64,000 nucleotides of DNA, taken from positions 620,001 to 684,000 of the forward strand of contig SNVD02011482.1 of NCBI GenBank assembly GCA_013180625.2, read 5' to 3'. Under the pieces are notes generated by a model. It worked only from the letters and a program-made list of their open reading frames with translations. It did no database searches and was not told where the DNA came from. The stretch's first letter is position 1. Each line of letters opens with the position of its first letter. Of the stretch, positions 1 through 10,225 are shown piece after piece. Source of the DNA: Boswellia sacra. Taxonomy: Eukaryota; Streptophyta; Magnoliopsida; Sapindales; Burseraceae. A program made the position numbers and the translations under genes.

Positions 1-1721
1 TCTAAATCTCATAAAACTCATTTCACATTTTAAATTTCTAAATCATTATAGTTTCACTAATCAAGTATCCAAACTAATCTGACTGATCATGACCTGGCAG
101 GGCTATGATCGCTGTGGCCAAATATCACTATACTGATCCTACGCATGTGCAGAGCTGCCCCCAAAGGGCTAAACATCCAAATCACATGGCCCAAAGCCTC
201 TATGTGTGCTTGAATGGGTCCCAAAGACCTCTATAATTCTACTATCTGAATGAATTAGGTACTAGCTTAGTAAAACATAAAAATTCAATTCTTTACTTTT
301 AAATCTCTAAAACATTAAACAATACATAGACAAAATTTGATAAACTATGAAATATGCTTCATACAAGAATAAAGGGATATATATTTACTAACATAATAAA
401 GTTTTGCCAACAATTATAAAAAAAATAGAAATTTATAATTTATAGTTCAACTATTGATAAAAATGTATTTTTCCCACTCACTATCGCGTGGATCAACTTG
501 TGTGGCAACCCCTTCCTCGATCGGATTCAGATATGGATTAGGAACCACAGTCTCACCTAAGGGAAAAGCCAAATAAAATTCTTTAATAGCATAAAACCAC
601 ATATTTAGATAAAAGCCCCAACTTCTCACTAGTGGGAAAATTGATAAATTAACATCAATAACATACTAATTCTCCTAATTAACTCTATTTCCAAACTTCT
701 TAAACAGAGCAATTCTTATTCTCTGATTTTTAATAAATAACTGACTCATCCAAATGGTCTAATATTTTATAAAGATTTTCTACACATACATATCTAATAT
801 CATATAAAATTGCATAGCATTCTATGTTCATTAAATACCTCAAATTCTTCATTTTTCCAGATACACAAATTCTGTAAATTCATTTCCAGAACTGACCTCT
901 CCCTATTCCAAAATACATGATAATTTGTAATAAATTCGTAAAATCACAAAACTCTCCAGATTTAAACTAAACATACATACAAACTCGTATCCCAAATTTC
1001 ATAATTTTTGAAGACCTCTAGATACCTCAATTAACTTACCCAAAACTGATTTTCTATAGAAAAACTGAATTTCCAATAGTGAACAGTAAACTTCGAAAAT
1101 TCATAAAAAATTGCATACTCAATATTTGTTTCAGTGAATCCAACTTTAAACAAATCCTTAGGATGTCTATTTTAACATATATAAAATTCAGAATCAGATT
1201 CAAAGCCAACAGACTGCAACAATTTTCGAAATATATACTGTTCACAGAACCCTAGTTTTCCATAATTATCATCAAAACTTAACATTCCTTCAAACAAATT
1301 CCATAAATCAACAAGAATGTGAAATACTTTGAATAATACTTCCAATTTTGTCATTGTTCTTCCTTCTCTCTCTATCTTCTCTCTCTAAAAAATTTCTCAA
1401 ATGTCTCTAATTTCTCTTTAATGTCATAATATTCCATTTAATTATAATAAATATTGAAGAAATTACCTCAAAACTCTCCAAATTCCTCTTGAAAATAAAA
1501 AATATCCTCTTGCCCTTTCACTTCCTTCTCTCACGTCTCCCCCTCTGCCTTCTCTTCTAAATTTTCCTTCTAATTATTTTCTTATTTAATTCCTAATATA
1601 AATACATGAAAAATGAAAAAAAAAAGGCTTGTGGGCTGGGCTAAGATGATAGGTCATTTAATAACATTAGTTGGGCCAAGCCTCGTTGAATTTAAAAAAA
1701 AAAAAAAAGACTTGGGCCATT
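1..1721. other. AT-rich non-coding stretch, no gene recognised
   Basis: I see no coding region here; the open frames are short and resemble no family I know. Positions about 90-240 are richer in GC and contain short direct repeats of a CCCAAAG-type motif, two of them followed by CCTCTAT. That texture is common in decayed LTRs, but I cannot find a terminus or a target duplication. A CT-rich run lies near 1366-1390 and an A-rich run near 1693-1708, just beyond the 3' end of the first B' pseudogene. Confidence 0.4.
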
Positions 1722-2506
1722 TCAACTTGCCCACGCTTTGTGCAGTTGTATCAGATTCCAGATAATGAACTGCTCTTCCATTTCTGACAATGGCCAAGGA
1801 CTCGTTATCAAATTCTCAAAGAATTTAAACAGGTGTAAAATCCCATTATGATTCTCTGATTCAGAAACAAAATGATGGAAGATGTCGGTGCTCATGTCCC
1901 TGATGAGAGGCTTGTACAACGAAAATTTCTTATAAATTTCACACTAGGCCACCCTTATATATCTTCTCTCTTCACTGTCATTAGAGTTGAGAAGATCTAA
2001 CAACTTCAGAACAAAAGATCGATTGATGTACCTCTGAGCCAAAGGGGCAACTGTCATACGTGATTTCACAAATTTCAGAAGAAACTCATGCACAATCGTT
2101 TTAGAGCTCCATGTCATTACAATGTGGAATTTGGTCATGAAGTTCTTGTTCTCATAATCATCTCTTGACATGAGCAACGTCATGGACACCATATTGATGC
2201 ATTCTTGCATGACACTTTCTGACAACTTCTCTTTTGCAGACGAAGCATAGTCTACAAGCTCATTCAATATCCGCTCCTTGATGTCCATGGCTTCAGAGTA
2301 CTTTTTCCGTTTTGGCTTAGTTGAATCACATACAGCGCAACAGAACTCAAGTTTCTTGATGAGCATTCTCCTTCTCAGTATCAGGAACATCTCCAAACCC
2401 AGGCAATGCGTCGTTAGGTTTTAACATTAAGGACCTGGAAAAGCTGATTGACATCATCCGGAGTGGAAGAAGAAGGATAATTTGCTTCCAAGATTCCAAT
2501 CGCCAT
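1722..2506 (-). pseudogene. PP2A regulatory subunit B' (B56)-like pseudogene, copy A
   Basis: Translated on the minus strand, this stretch is collinear with the B56 HEAT-repeat region of the intact gene at 11626-16524. The segments LIKKLEFC, ELVDYASSAKEKLSESVMQE, RYINRSFVLKLLDLLNS, KPLIRDMSTDIFHHF and ENHNGI match its middle third. The copy is broken. A frameshift near 2360-2375 separates the GFGDVPDTEKEN part from LIKKLEFC. An in-frame TAG lies between RYIRVA and CEIYKKF near 1940. Homology stops after QLHK at the 3' end. A possible start at 2506 (MAIGILEANY) runs into TAA at 2414-2416 and does not resemble the MIKQI N-terminus of the intact gene. The B' proteins target the PP2A catalytic and scaffold subunits to substrates; this copy cannot encode a full subunit. 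Homology is clear. Whether any fragment is expressed is unknown. Confidence 0.85.
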
Positions 2507-3699
2507 TTACGACGATTAAAGTTAATTTCTCCCTAGTCTTACACTCGTCAGAATTTTGGGCTATCGGGTCTATGAGTGTGGAGAGTGAATTTGCCAGTTG
2601 TGTGCGTATATATATATGGACTAGCTCTAGATACACGGATCCATATCCTTCTAGGATTAGGGATTGCTAACTATATTTTTCTTCTTAATAAAAGTTTATA
2701 AGGTACGTACAAGATCGCACCGCATCATCATATTACGCTTCCGGTTAGTGTTACAGTACAAGTTATTTCTACAAACTGATTATGTGACATAATTAATACA
2801 TGATTGTTATTCATCAACGTAACTAGTGTTATTAATTTTTTTAAAATTTACTCCTTCGATTATTACGTCACCTCAGTTTGTATAGCAAATTTATATAAAA
2901 TATTTATAAGAGTATATAGTATTCTATGCTTTTTACAAATAATATGATTAAAAAAAAAGTCCCCCACTTTAGTTATAATATTTAACAATTTGTGATCATA
3001 TGGTCTTATTTAACGGAAAATTCTTATTTATCAAAAGAAAAGTAATATATATAAAGTGTGTATTTACTTAAGTGCATATGATAGTACATGTTAAATGAGT
3101 AAAACTGATTTTTTTTTTAATATGTACTCCTGATCATCAAATTTGGTGTTTAATCATATTATAAAATTTTTGAATACTTCTGATCATATAATCTTTCAGA
3201 TACAGTAACTATGGCTAAGCAAACCTCAGCAAACTTCCGTCGCCAAAATCTTTCAGATGGACTACTAATTATAAATCTCTTTGACAGAAACTCAATTCCA
3301 TCATGATGGCACCCACCTTACACATTTAAAAAAGAAAATGTTACAAATAACCTTATAACTTAAAAAAGTCATCTTAAACACCCTTTATTCATTTTTTCGG
3401 TGCATCTACCTGGTTTCTTCGTTATAATTAAATAATTAGATTAATTCTGTTTGTCATTAAAATTTCAGAATGTACTCAAGAATTAAATACAAAAAATTAA
3501 AAGAAAAAAGGACTAATGTTATTTCCCAATTTTTCGTTTCACCAGAAAGATAAAAAATAAAATAATATTGTTTCATTTTACCGAAAACATAAGTAAACAT
3601 TGTATATTTCAAGAGGTCATTCCCAATAATCTTTTGACAAACCTTATGATGCTGCAATGTTTTTATTCCCTGAGCCACCTTATATACAGACCAAAGTTT
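2507..3699. other. Non-coding spacer between B' pseudogenes A and B
   Basis: This is AT-rich sequence with poly-A and poly-T tracts. I recognise no gene, RNA or transposon end. The open frames on the plus strand at the left and right edges are antisense shadows of the two pseudogenes. Confidence 0.4.
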
Positions 3700-4387
3700 C
3701 CTGATTGGACCAATCTTTTTCGAGCACAACTTCCATGTCTCTTCACTTTTCAAGTCAATCTCCTCCCCCGATCTGCTCCAAAACTTGAACGGCAACATCT
3801 TGGAGAATTTCTTTTCAATGGCTCGTGCCTTTTTCCGTTCACGAATCTCCCAGTGGTTTCTGGCAGTTTTCTTTTTAAGCTACCAATATGCCTATTTGAG
3901 AACAATGATAAAGCGCACTCAGCCACATTTGAATTTAAACTTGTCAAACAACGGCCCATCCTGCGGCTCAATGGTAGAATAAATTTCTGGGGCTCTTCAA
4001 GCTTCGTGGCCCCTAAAACTTCAGATACTTGATTTATTAACTTTTCCTCTTTCAAGCTGTTGGCAACTGGCCATTACCTTAGAATTGCCCGAACAATAGA
4101 ATCGATAAGCTTGGAGTCTATCTCTACAAGATGTTTCAGGCGTGTAGTTAAACTGCAATGGTTCTCGGCCGTGCACTCTGGTTCGTGTAGTTGAATAAAT
4201 ATTGTAACGAGAAAGCGTTTTTCAATTTCTTGTAGCGGCGGCCAAGCATGTTTACTGATTAAAAAGTCGTCAAAGAACCCTAGAACATCTACAATCCCAT
4301 TGTAATTCTGGTCTTCATAAACAAATCTATAGACGACGTCGTGGATAGTGTTCCTGATAAGCAATTGATACATAACAAACTTCTTAT
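3700..4387 (-). pseudogene. PP2A B' (B56)-like pseudogene copy B, C-terminal half
   Basis: This is the downstream half of the gene copy whose N-terminal half lies at 9722-10225; the copia element at 4388-9721 sits between them. KKFVMYQLLIRNTIHDVVYRF and NYNGIVDVLGFFDDF match the [20 protein letters not shown] and [14 protein letters not shown] region of the intact gene. A TAA at 4074-4076 stands where the intact protein has Tyr (KYW is replaced by R-stop-W), after which homology continues in the same frame (SEVLGAT, RRMGRCL). Around 3926 the copy runs straight through LNSN-VAECALSLF. The intact gene has its 3.3-kb intron at exactly this point ([14 protein letters not shown]). The copy is therefore intronless there and looks retro-derived. 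The last 100 or so residues are frameshifted; a trace of the C-terminus (KSEETWK) remains near 3710-3740. I see no poly-A tail. Confidence 0.85.
4383..4387. repeat. Target-site duplication CTTAT, left side of copia-1
   Basis: CTTAT directly precedes the TGTTGTGACA end of the element and recurs exactly at 9722-9726, directly after the other end. A perfect 5-bp duplication is the usual mark of Ty1-copia integration. Confidence 0.95.
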
Positions 4388-4978
4388 TGTTGTGACAAAC
4401 CACGGATCTTTCAAATCAATTTCACCCACGAATCAAACAATACCAAGCACAATAGATATTAATCACAGCAAGCAAAAACAAGAATAAAAATATCAAGAGA
4501 TGACACCAATAGTGGTTCGGCCAATTAAGCCTATGCCACTGGGAAGACTGCAGAAGAATTTTTCACTATGAAGAAAACAAAATTACAAGGCTTGCAATAC
4601 TCTCTTACACCAAGAAACACTCTTTTCTTGGCCCTCAGGTTTCTCCAGAAACCGTATAAGATAATCTTATGAAGGCTCTCTCAAAATGAGAAAAAAAAAC
4701 CTTTAAATAGTGCCTAGGTGGCGTATAGTAACCGACATTTGTGCAGCGGCACAATGCCCATTGTGCAAGAGCGCAAGGTCTCTACCTTGAAGTAAAGCGT
4801 CCAAACTTCGTTGTTGCGTCGGGGTACAACTTAACTTGCATATATAGGAGCATAACTTATATTGCTCAAGAGCGCAAGATCTCTGCCAATGTCACGCAGG
4901 AGCGCAACATTTCTTGCTCAGGAGCGCAGGTCCCAAGTCTAATACCAACTTCCTGCTATTTGAGAGCCAACTCTAACA
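4388..4978 (-). repeat. copia-1 3' LTR
   Basis: It is the direct repeat of 9133-9721. It starts TGTTGTGACA and ends CTCTAACA on the plus strand, so it has TG...CA termini on both strands. It contains several GAGCGCAA/TTGCGC words near 4740-4930. The antisense open frame at 4741-5016 is LTR sequence and is not a gene. Confidence 0.93.
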
Positions 4979-4992
4979 AATCTCCACCTTGG
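4979..4992 (-). promoter_or_regulatory. copia-1 polypurine tract
   Basis: On the minus strand this reads CCAAGGTGGAGATT directly before the TGTTAGAG start of the 3' LTR. That is the usual plus-strand primer site of plant copia elements. Confidence 0.85.
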
Positions 4993-5045
4993 ATCTCAAA
5001 TCCTCCATCTCCATAACACTGCAATCTTTGCTCAACAGAACATCA

Positions 5046-5740
5046 TCAAGGAACCTTATCCTGAACATTGAACAAATCCTGACAATGTAAGAACTTAGTG
5101 AATGGTACTACCTTCGTAGCCATATCTGCTGGATTATCTTTCGTTGGAATCTTCTCCACTTTTATAGGCCCTTTTGCTACAATATCATGAACAAAATGCA
5201 ACCTCACATCGATGTGCTTAGTACGTTCATGATACGTTTGATTCTTCGTTAGATGTATATCACTTTGACTATCATAAAACACAGTCATAGACTTTTGTGA
5301 CACTCCAAGTTCGGCTACCAAACCCATTAACCATAAAGCTTCCTTTTATAGCTTCAATGACAGCTATATATTCAGACCCCGTAGTTGATAAAGCAACAAT
5401 GGATTGCAACTGAGCTTTCCAGCTAACACATCCTCCACCAAATGTGAACACTTAGCCCGTTTGAGACCTCCTTTTATCAATATCTCGAGCATAATCTGCA
5501 TCAACAAAGCCCTCCAAAACAGTTCCTTCTTGTTTTGTTCTACCAAACATCAATCCTCTACTAATTGATCTTTTTAAGTATCTCAGCAACCATTTTACTA
5601 CTTTCCAAAAAACTTTTCCCAAATTTGTCATAAATCTACTGACAACTGATACAACTTGCACAATATCTGGATGAATACACACCATTAAGTACAAGACACT
5701 CCTTATTACATTCGCATATGGAATCTTGTCCATTTGAAGT
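5046..5740 (-). pseudogene. copia-1 RNase H and end of the reverse-transcriptase domain, broken
   Basis: The 5452-5733 frame carries the connection region typical of Ty1-copia polyproteins (IPYANVIRSVLYLMVC, MTNLGKVFWKVVKWLLRYLK). The 5046-5327 frame carries the RNase H tail (VFYDSQSDIHLTKNQTYHER, TKHIDVRLHFVHD, DNPADMATK). The two frames do not join without frameshifts, so the enzyme is not made intact. In a live element this part removes the RNA strand after reverse transcription. Confidence 0.88.
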
Positions 5741-6740
5741 TTCGTTTCTCCTCATTTGTCTTGGGACACTGATCAGATGAGAGTTTAAAATGCGCTGCCA
5801 ATGGTATACTAACAGCATTTGCATCACCTATATTAAATCGATACAAGACCTTTTCAAGATAATTTTTCTGAGACAAGAAGAGTGTACATTTCTCTGTATC
5901 TCTATAAAAGTCCATCCCTAATATCCTTTTAGCCTGCCCCCAAGTCTTTCATGTCAAACTCAGTCTGCAGCAACTCCTTCAAGTCTTGAGCTTTTGAGAT
6001 TGTCTTGCTGGCTATAAGCATATCATCAACCTACAAGAGCAAGTAGATCATATCCAAACATGAAGTCTCTCTATAGTAAACACAACTATCATAGGAACTT
6101 CTTGAGAAACCCTTACTCATAATAAATGTATCAAACCGTAAATACCACTGTCTTGGACTTTACTTCAAACCATACAACGATTTTTTTCAATAAGCAAACA
6201 TTGTATTCCTTACCTAGAAGTTCAAATCCCTCAGGCTGTCTCATGTATATCTTCTCTTCTAGCTCACCATGCAAGAATGCAATTTTGACATCCATCTGCT
6301 CAAGTTCAAGATCAAAACATGCCACAAGTGATAGAAGAACCCTGATCGACGTGTGTTTCGCCACTGGAGAAAAGATCTTATTGTAATCAATCCCCTCACA
6401 CTGTGTAAAACCTTTAACCACTAGCCTGTCCTTGTATCTAGGCTTGTCATCTAACAACCCTTCCTTGCGTTTAAATATCCATTTACACCTAACAAGCTTT
6501 TGCTTTTCAGGCTTGTCTACAATCTCCCATGTCTTATCTTCATCAAAGAATTAATCTCCTCTAACATTGCCTTTTTCCACTGGATGGACTCATCACAACT
6601 AACGGCCTCAAGGTATGTAAGTAGCTCATTCCTATCAATCACATCAGTCATATTTAAAGCATAGGCCACAAATTCAGAGTACCCATACCTTTCTGGATGT
6701 CTAATCTGCCTCATTTCTCTGTTCTTTGCCAATCTGCCTC
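5741..6740 (-). pseudogene. copia-1 reverse transcriptase (RVT_2 type), broken
   Basis: The frame at 6131-6457 holds the N-terminal signature (YKDRLVVKGFTQCEGIDYNK, IFSPVAKHTSIRVLLSLVA, LEQMDVKIAFLHGELEEKIY). The part ahead of it (IQWKKAMLEEINSL) is in the frame at 6517-6732. The active-site box lies at about 6022-6033, where the Tyr codon of YVDD has become TAG (plus-strand CTA at 6031-6033); V-D-D follows. A tandem duplication of about 28 bp (AATCTGCCTCATTTCTCTG at 6703 and 6731) adds to the damage. Family identity is certain; activity is excluded. Confidence 0.9.
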
Positions 6741-6861
6741 ATTTCTCTGTTACTTACCAATCCATAATCTGGTAGTGGTGGTTGTTGCTGCTCAGCCTCA
6801 GATGCATCCTCATTCACTTGCTGACAAAAACTCTTACGGGCTCCATCTATAAACCAACAGC

Positions 6862-7740
6862 CTATGACTTTGAACCAGTTGCCTCAGATTTGTCTGTCCC
6901 AGAAACTCCACTATGCTGTGCAGTCAATCTTAGAATTTTATTTTCATTAAAGACATCTCTACTAATAATTGGTTTTGACACTCCCTGAACCGTATACCAC
7001 AATCTATATCCTTTTATACCTTCAGGATAGCCAACAAAGATGCATTTCAATGCTCTAGGCTCTAACTTCTGATCATTCACGTGGGCATACACTGTGCAGC
7101 CAAACACTCTCAAGTTGTCATAGCTCGCTAGTCCATCACACCACACCTCCTCAGGTGTTTTACAATTAATAGCTGTAGAAGGACTTCTATATACTAAATA
7201 AGCTGTTGTACTCACAGCTTCTACCCAGAACTCTTTTTTCAGTCCTACATTAGAAAGCATGCACCTAACTCTTTGCACTAAAGTCCTATTCATTCTCTTA
7301 ACTAAGCCATTTTTTAAACGGTATGCCTAACTGTTTTATGTCTCACAATCCCATGATCTTTACAATAAGAATCAAACTCACGACTACAAAAACTCAAGCC
7401 CTTTTTTTGTCCTAAGTTTCTTAACTTTTTTACCCGTCTGAGTTTCTACCAGCTTTTTCCACTCTCTAAATTTTTAAAAAGCTTCATTCTTATGTTTCAA
7501 CAAGTAAATCCACACCTTTCTAGAGGAATTATCAATCAAGGATAAGAAATACTTATTACCACCATGTGATCAAGGATAAGAAATACTTATTACCACCATG
7601 TGACGGCTTACTAGCTGAACCCCAGAGATCTCAATGCACGTAATAAAGAGTACCCTTTGTAGTATGAACACCCGTTGAGAAACGTAGTCAATATTGCTTC
7701 CTAAAAACACAGTGCTCACAAAACTCAAGCTTACTCACTT
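6862..7740 (-). pseudogene. copia-1 integrase core and C-terminal region, broken
   Basis: The frame 6862-7293 reads MNRTLVQRVRCMLSNVGLKK, EFWVEAVSTTAYLVYRSP and LRVFGCTVYAHV. This is the conserved post-core part of Ty1-copia integrases. The catalytic core upstream (7294-7740) is broken by frameshifts and by a 34-bp direct duplication (TCAAGGATAAGAAATAC at 7536 and again at 7570). No continuous integrase can be read. Confidence 0.88.
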
Positions 7741-8220
7741 AATCACCATACAATAACCCTTGACTGCTTAGTTCCTTCAAACGTCTCTCACTGATATGAC
7801 CAAGCCTTTGGTGCCAAAGTTTGGTTTTATCCCTATCAGAAGATGCTTCTCTGACTGCTAGTTCACCAGTTAGAACCTCCCCTTGCAACACATATAAGCC
7901 ATTATGAATATTGGCTTTCATGACTGCCAGTGTTCTTTTTGTCATATGTAATATCCCAAACAACACCTTGTACTCACAAACCATTTTATCTAATGTACCC
8001 AAGGAAATCAAGTTCTGTTTTAACCCAGGAACATGCCTCACTTCCTTCAAGATTCTAACAGACTCATCAAACATCCTAAATTTGATACAATTGATTCCCA
8101 CCACATCACAAGCTACATTATTCCCTATAAGAACTTTCCCCTACCAACTAACTGATAAGAAGTAAAAAATTCTCTTTTAGGACATATATGGAATGTGCAG
8201 CCTGAATAAAAAATACACTC
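7739..8220 (-). pseudogene. copia-1 protease and integrase zinc-binding region, broken
   Basis: The part at 7739-8104 contains VRHVPGLKQNLISLGTLD, the usual end of the copia protease region, and LWHQRLGHIS, the start of the integrase zinc-binding (GAG-pre-integrase) domain. Just upstream the catalytic Asp of the expected D-S-G box is a Tyr (codon at 8206-8208, followed by SGCTFHICP). A frameshift near 8140 separates the two parts. Confidence 0.88.
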
Positions 8221-8334
8221 ATCATCAGATCTCATATCTGACATTATCAAAACCTGTGCACTCTCATAGTCTGACGTTGATGCCACAGCCGTATCACCAT
8301 CTGCAACTCCCTTCTCCTTTTTGTTCTTCCAATC

Positions 8335-9058
8335 AGGACAGTCACGCCTGAAGTGACTCTCCTTTTTACAGTGAAAACATTTATTCCCTTGCTTGTATTT
8401 TGACTTTGATCTTGACTTGCCCTTACCCTTTCACTCTCTTTTCTCGTATCTACCCCTTGCTGTCAAACCCTTCCCATTATTTCTAGTTTTTCCCTCAGTC
8501 CTAATCTCAAGCTCCTTAGATGTAAAGCCCCAAGTACATCATCCAAATCAAGACTATCTCTGCCATATTTAATAGTAGACTTAACCTCCTTGAAATCATC
8601 TGGTAGAGTTCAAGAGAATAACTGACTAGTTTTCATTACTAATTTCCTCATCAACATTAGCAAGATCAACTACAATCTTTTTAAAGTCACCAAAATTAAC
8701 TTCTACTGCCTTAGATGGGTCCATCTTGAACCCAAACAATTGCTCCTTAAGATAAATCTTATTAGACAAAAATTTTGTCATATACAAAGGTTCAAGTTTA
8801 AGCCAAACCTTTGCCGCAGTATCCTCTCCATCAATTTGCCACAGAACATTATCTACCAGGTAGAGTATGGGAGTGCTATAGGTTGTCTCCATAATCTCAT
8901 CTTTCTCCTCCTCAGATAGATCTTCCTTTTAGGGCAGTTTTTCGTTCAAGAGCCTTTGCGCACTTCTGCTGCACAAGAATCACTCTCATCTTCTTCTTCC
9001 AAAGACCAAAGTCACCCTTGTCATCGAACTTTTCTATTTCAAACTTGGTTCCCACCAT
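8335..9058 (-). pseudogene. copia-1 gag nucleocapsid region, broken
   Basis: A start at 9058 opens with KFEIEKFDDKGDFGLWKKKM, the typical start of plant copia gag. A frame break near 8925 follows. The 8626-8892 part (VWLKLEPLYMTKFLSNKIYL) is the UBN2-type gag body. A CCHC zinc knuckle (C-x2-C-x4-H-x4-C, CFHCKKESHFRRDC) lies at 8338-8379 and is intact. Gag packages the element's RNA in a live copy; here it is split. Confidence 0.9.
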
Positions 9059-9116
9059 GGCTTCTCACTTGAGAATTTTCACGATCAGGTTGTATGCGAA
9101 GCCAAGGCTAAGCCAA

Positions 9117-9129
9117 GGCTTTAATACCA
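9117..9129 (-). promoter_or_regulatory. copia-1 primer-binding site
   Basis: The minus strand reads TGGTATTAAAGCC three bases inside the 5' LTR. It differs at two positions from TGGTATCAGAGC, the usual site complementary to initiator Met tRNA in plant copia elements. Confidence 0.85.
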
Positions 9130-9132
9130 GAT

Positions 9133-9721
9133 TGTTGTGACAGACCACGGATCTTTCAAACCAATTCCACCCAAGAATTAAACAATACCAAGCACAATAG
9201 ATATTAATCACAGCAAGCAAAAACAAGAATAAAAATATCAAGAAATGACACCAAGAATTATAGTGGTTTGGCCAATTATGGTTACGTCCACTGGGAAGAC
9301 TACGAAAGAATTTTTCACTATGAAGAAAACAAGATTACAAGACTTGCAATACTCTCTTACACCAAGAAACACTCTTTTCTTAGCCCTCCCGTTTCCCAGA
9401 AGTCCTACAAGAAAATATTATAAAGTCTCTCTCATAATAAGAACAACAACCTTTAAATAATGCCCACGCGGTATACAGTAACCGAAATTTGCGTAGCGGC
9501 GCAATGACTATTACGCCAGAGCAAAAGGTCTCTGCCTTGAAGTAAAGCATCTAGACTTCCCTGTTACACTACGGCGTAACTTAACTTGTGTGTGAGCACC
9601 AATGTTGCGCAGGAGCGCAAGATCTCTGCCAATGTTGCGTAGGAGCGCAACATTTCTTATACAAGAGAGCGGGTCCCAAATCTGACACCAACTTCCTGCG
9701 ATTTGAGAGCCAACTCTAACA
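9133..9721 (-). repeat. copia-1 5' LTR
   Basis: It is the direct repeat of 4388-4978, with matching TGTTGTGACA and CTCTAACA ends. Substitutions and small indels separate the two copies. The open frame at 9245-9460 on the plus strand is LTR sequence. Confidence 0.93.
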
Positions 9722-9726
9722 CTTAT
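9722..9726. repeat. Target-site duplication CTTAT, right side of copia-1
   Basis: This is the second copy of the duplication at 4383-4387. Bringing the two sites together restores the reading frame of pseudogene copy B across the Y-K-K-F codons. Confidence 0.95.
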
Positions 9727-10225
9727 AAATGTCCGGCAAAACTTTCATTAAAAGTCTTCTTTCCTTGCTGTGTTTCGAGTTGAGAAGATCCAACAAGTTG
9801 GAAACAAAAAAGCGATTGATGAATCTCAAAGCCGAATCAGCGAATGTGAGATGGGATCCCATGAACTTGAAAAGGAACTTATACACGATCTTTATATGAG
9901 GCCACGTCGGAACGTCAACGTTAATGACTGCGGCAATTCTAAACCAAGTTTGTCGACACCAATTGATCACTGCTTGCATGACAGTATCCGAGAAATTGTC
10001 TTCTGCATACAGAACAACATAATCCACAAGTTCCTTCAACGTCTTCTTCTTAAAGTAGTCGTCTACGAGGTTCCCCAGTGGGTCAGAAGTTAAGTCGAAG
10101 ACAGTGGAACAGGAGTGGAATTTTAAGATGAACAAGTCTTCTTCGATAGCAGAAACATGTTGAAACCTAGTCAGAAGATGCCCACCGCACGGTACATGTT
10201 TTGATGATATCACAAGATCCTCCAT
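9722..10225 (-). pseudogene. PP2A B' (B56)-like pseudogene copy B, N-terminal half
   Basis: This is an uninterrupted frame of about 168 codons. RFQHVSAIEEDLFILKFHSC, TVFDLTSDP, KKKTLKELVDYV, WPHIKIVYKFLFKF, ALRFINRFFVSNLLDLLNS and ERRLLMKVLPDIYK match the B56 core of the intact gene about 1.4 kb away (11626-16524). The frame ends at the copia-1 insertion and resumes at 4387 with KFVMYQLLIRN, so one gene copy was split. Sequence identity to the neighbour is moderate, so the duplication is old. The start at 10225 (MEDLVISS) is only the first Met; the N-terminus is unlike that of the intact gene. Confidence 0.85.

Larger units (their letters stand above)
4388..9721 (-). mobile_element. Complete, inactive Ty1-copia retrotransposon (copia-1)
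   Basis: The element is 5334 bp, reading on the minus strand, with two LTRs of 591 and 589 bp and a perfect CTTAT target duplication. Read on the minus strand, the order is LTR (9133-9721), initiator-Met-type primer site (about 9117-9129), gag, protease, integrase, reverse transcriptase, RNase H, polypurine tract (about 4979-4992) and LTR (4388-4978). That order, with integrase before reverse transcriptase, defines Ty1-copia. All open frames are short and shifted relative to each other. The protease Asp and the Tyr of the YVDD box are lost, so it cannot move by itself. By eye the LTRs differ at roughly one base in ten, which suggests an old insertion. It landed inside B' pseudogene copy B. 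Confidence 0.95.

Noticed and set aside
3568..4032. 154-codon open frame on the plus strand
   Set aside because: It is antisense to the B' pseudogene copy B, whose minus-strand translation matches B56; the plus-strand product resembles nothing.
4741..5016. Plus-strand frame of 91 codons with repeated RAQ/ERK words
   Set aside because: It lies inside the copia-1 LTR; the repetitive words come from GAGCGCAA repeats.
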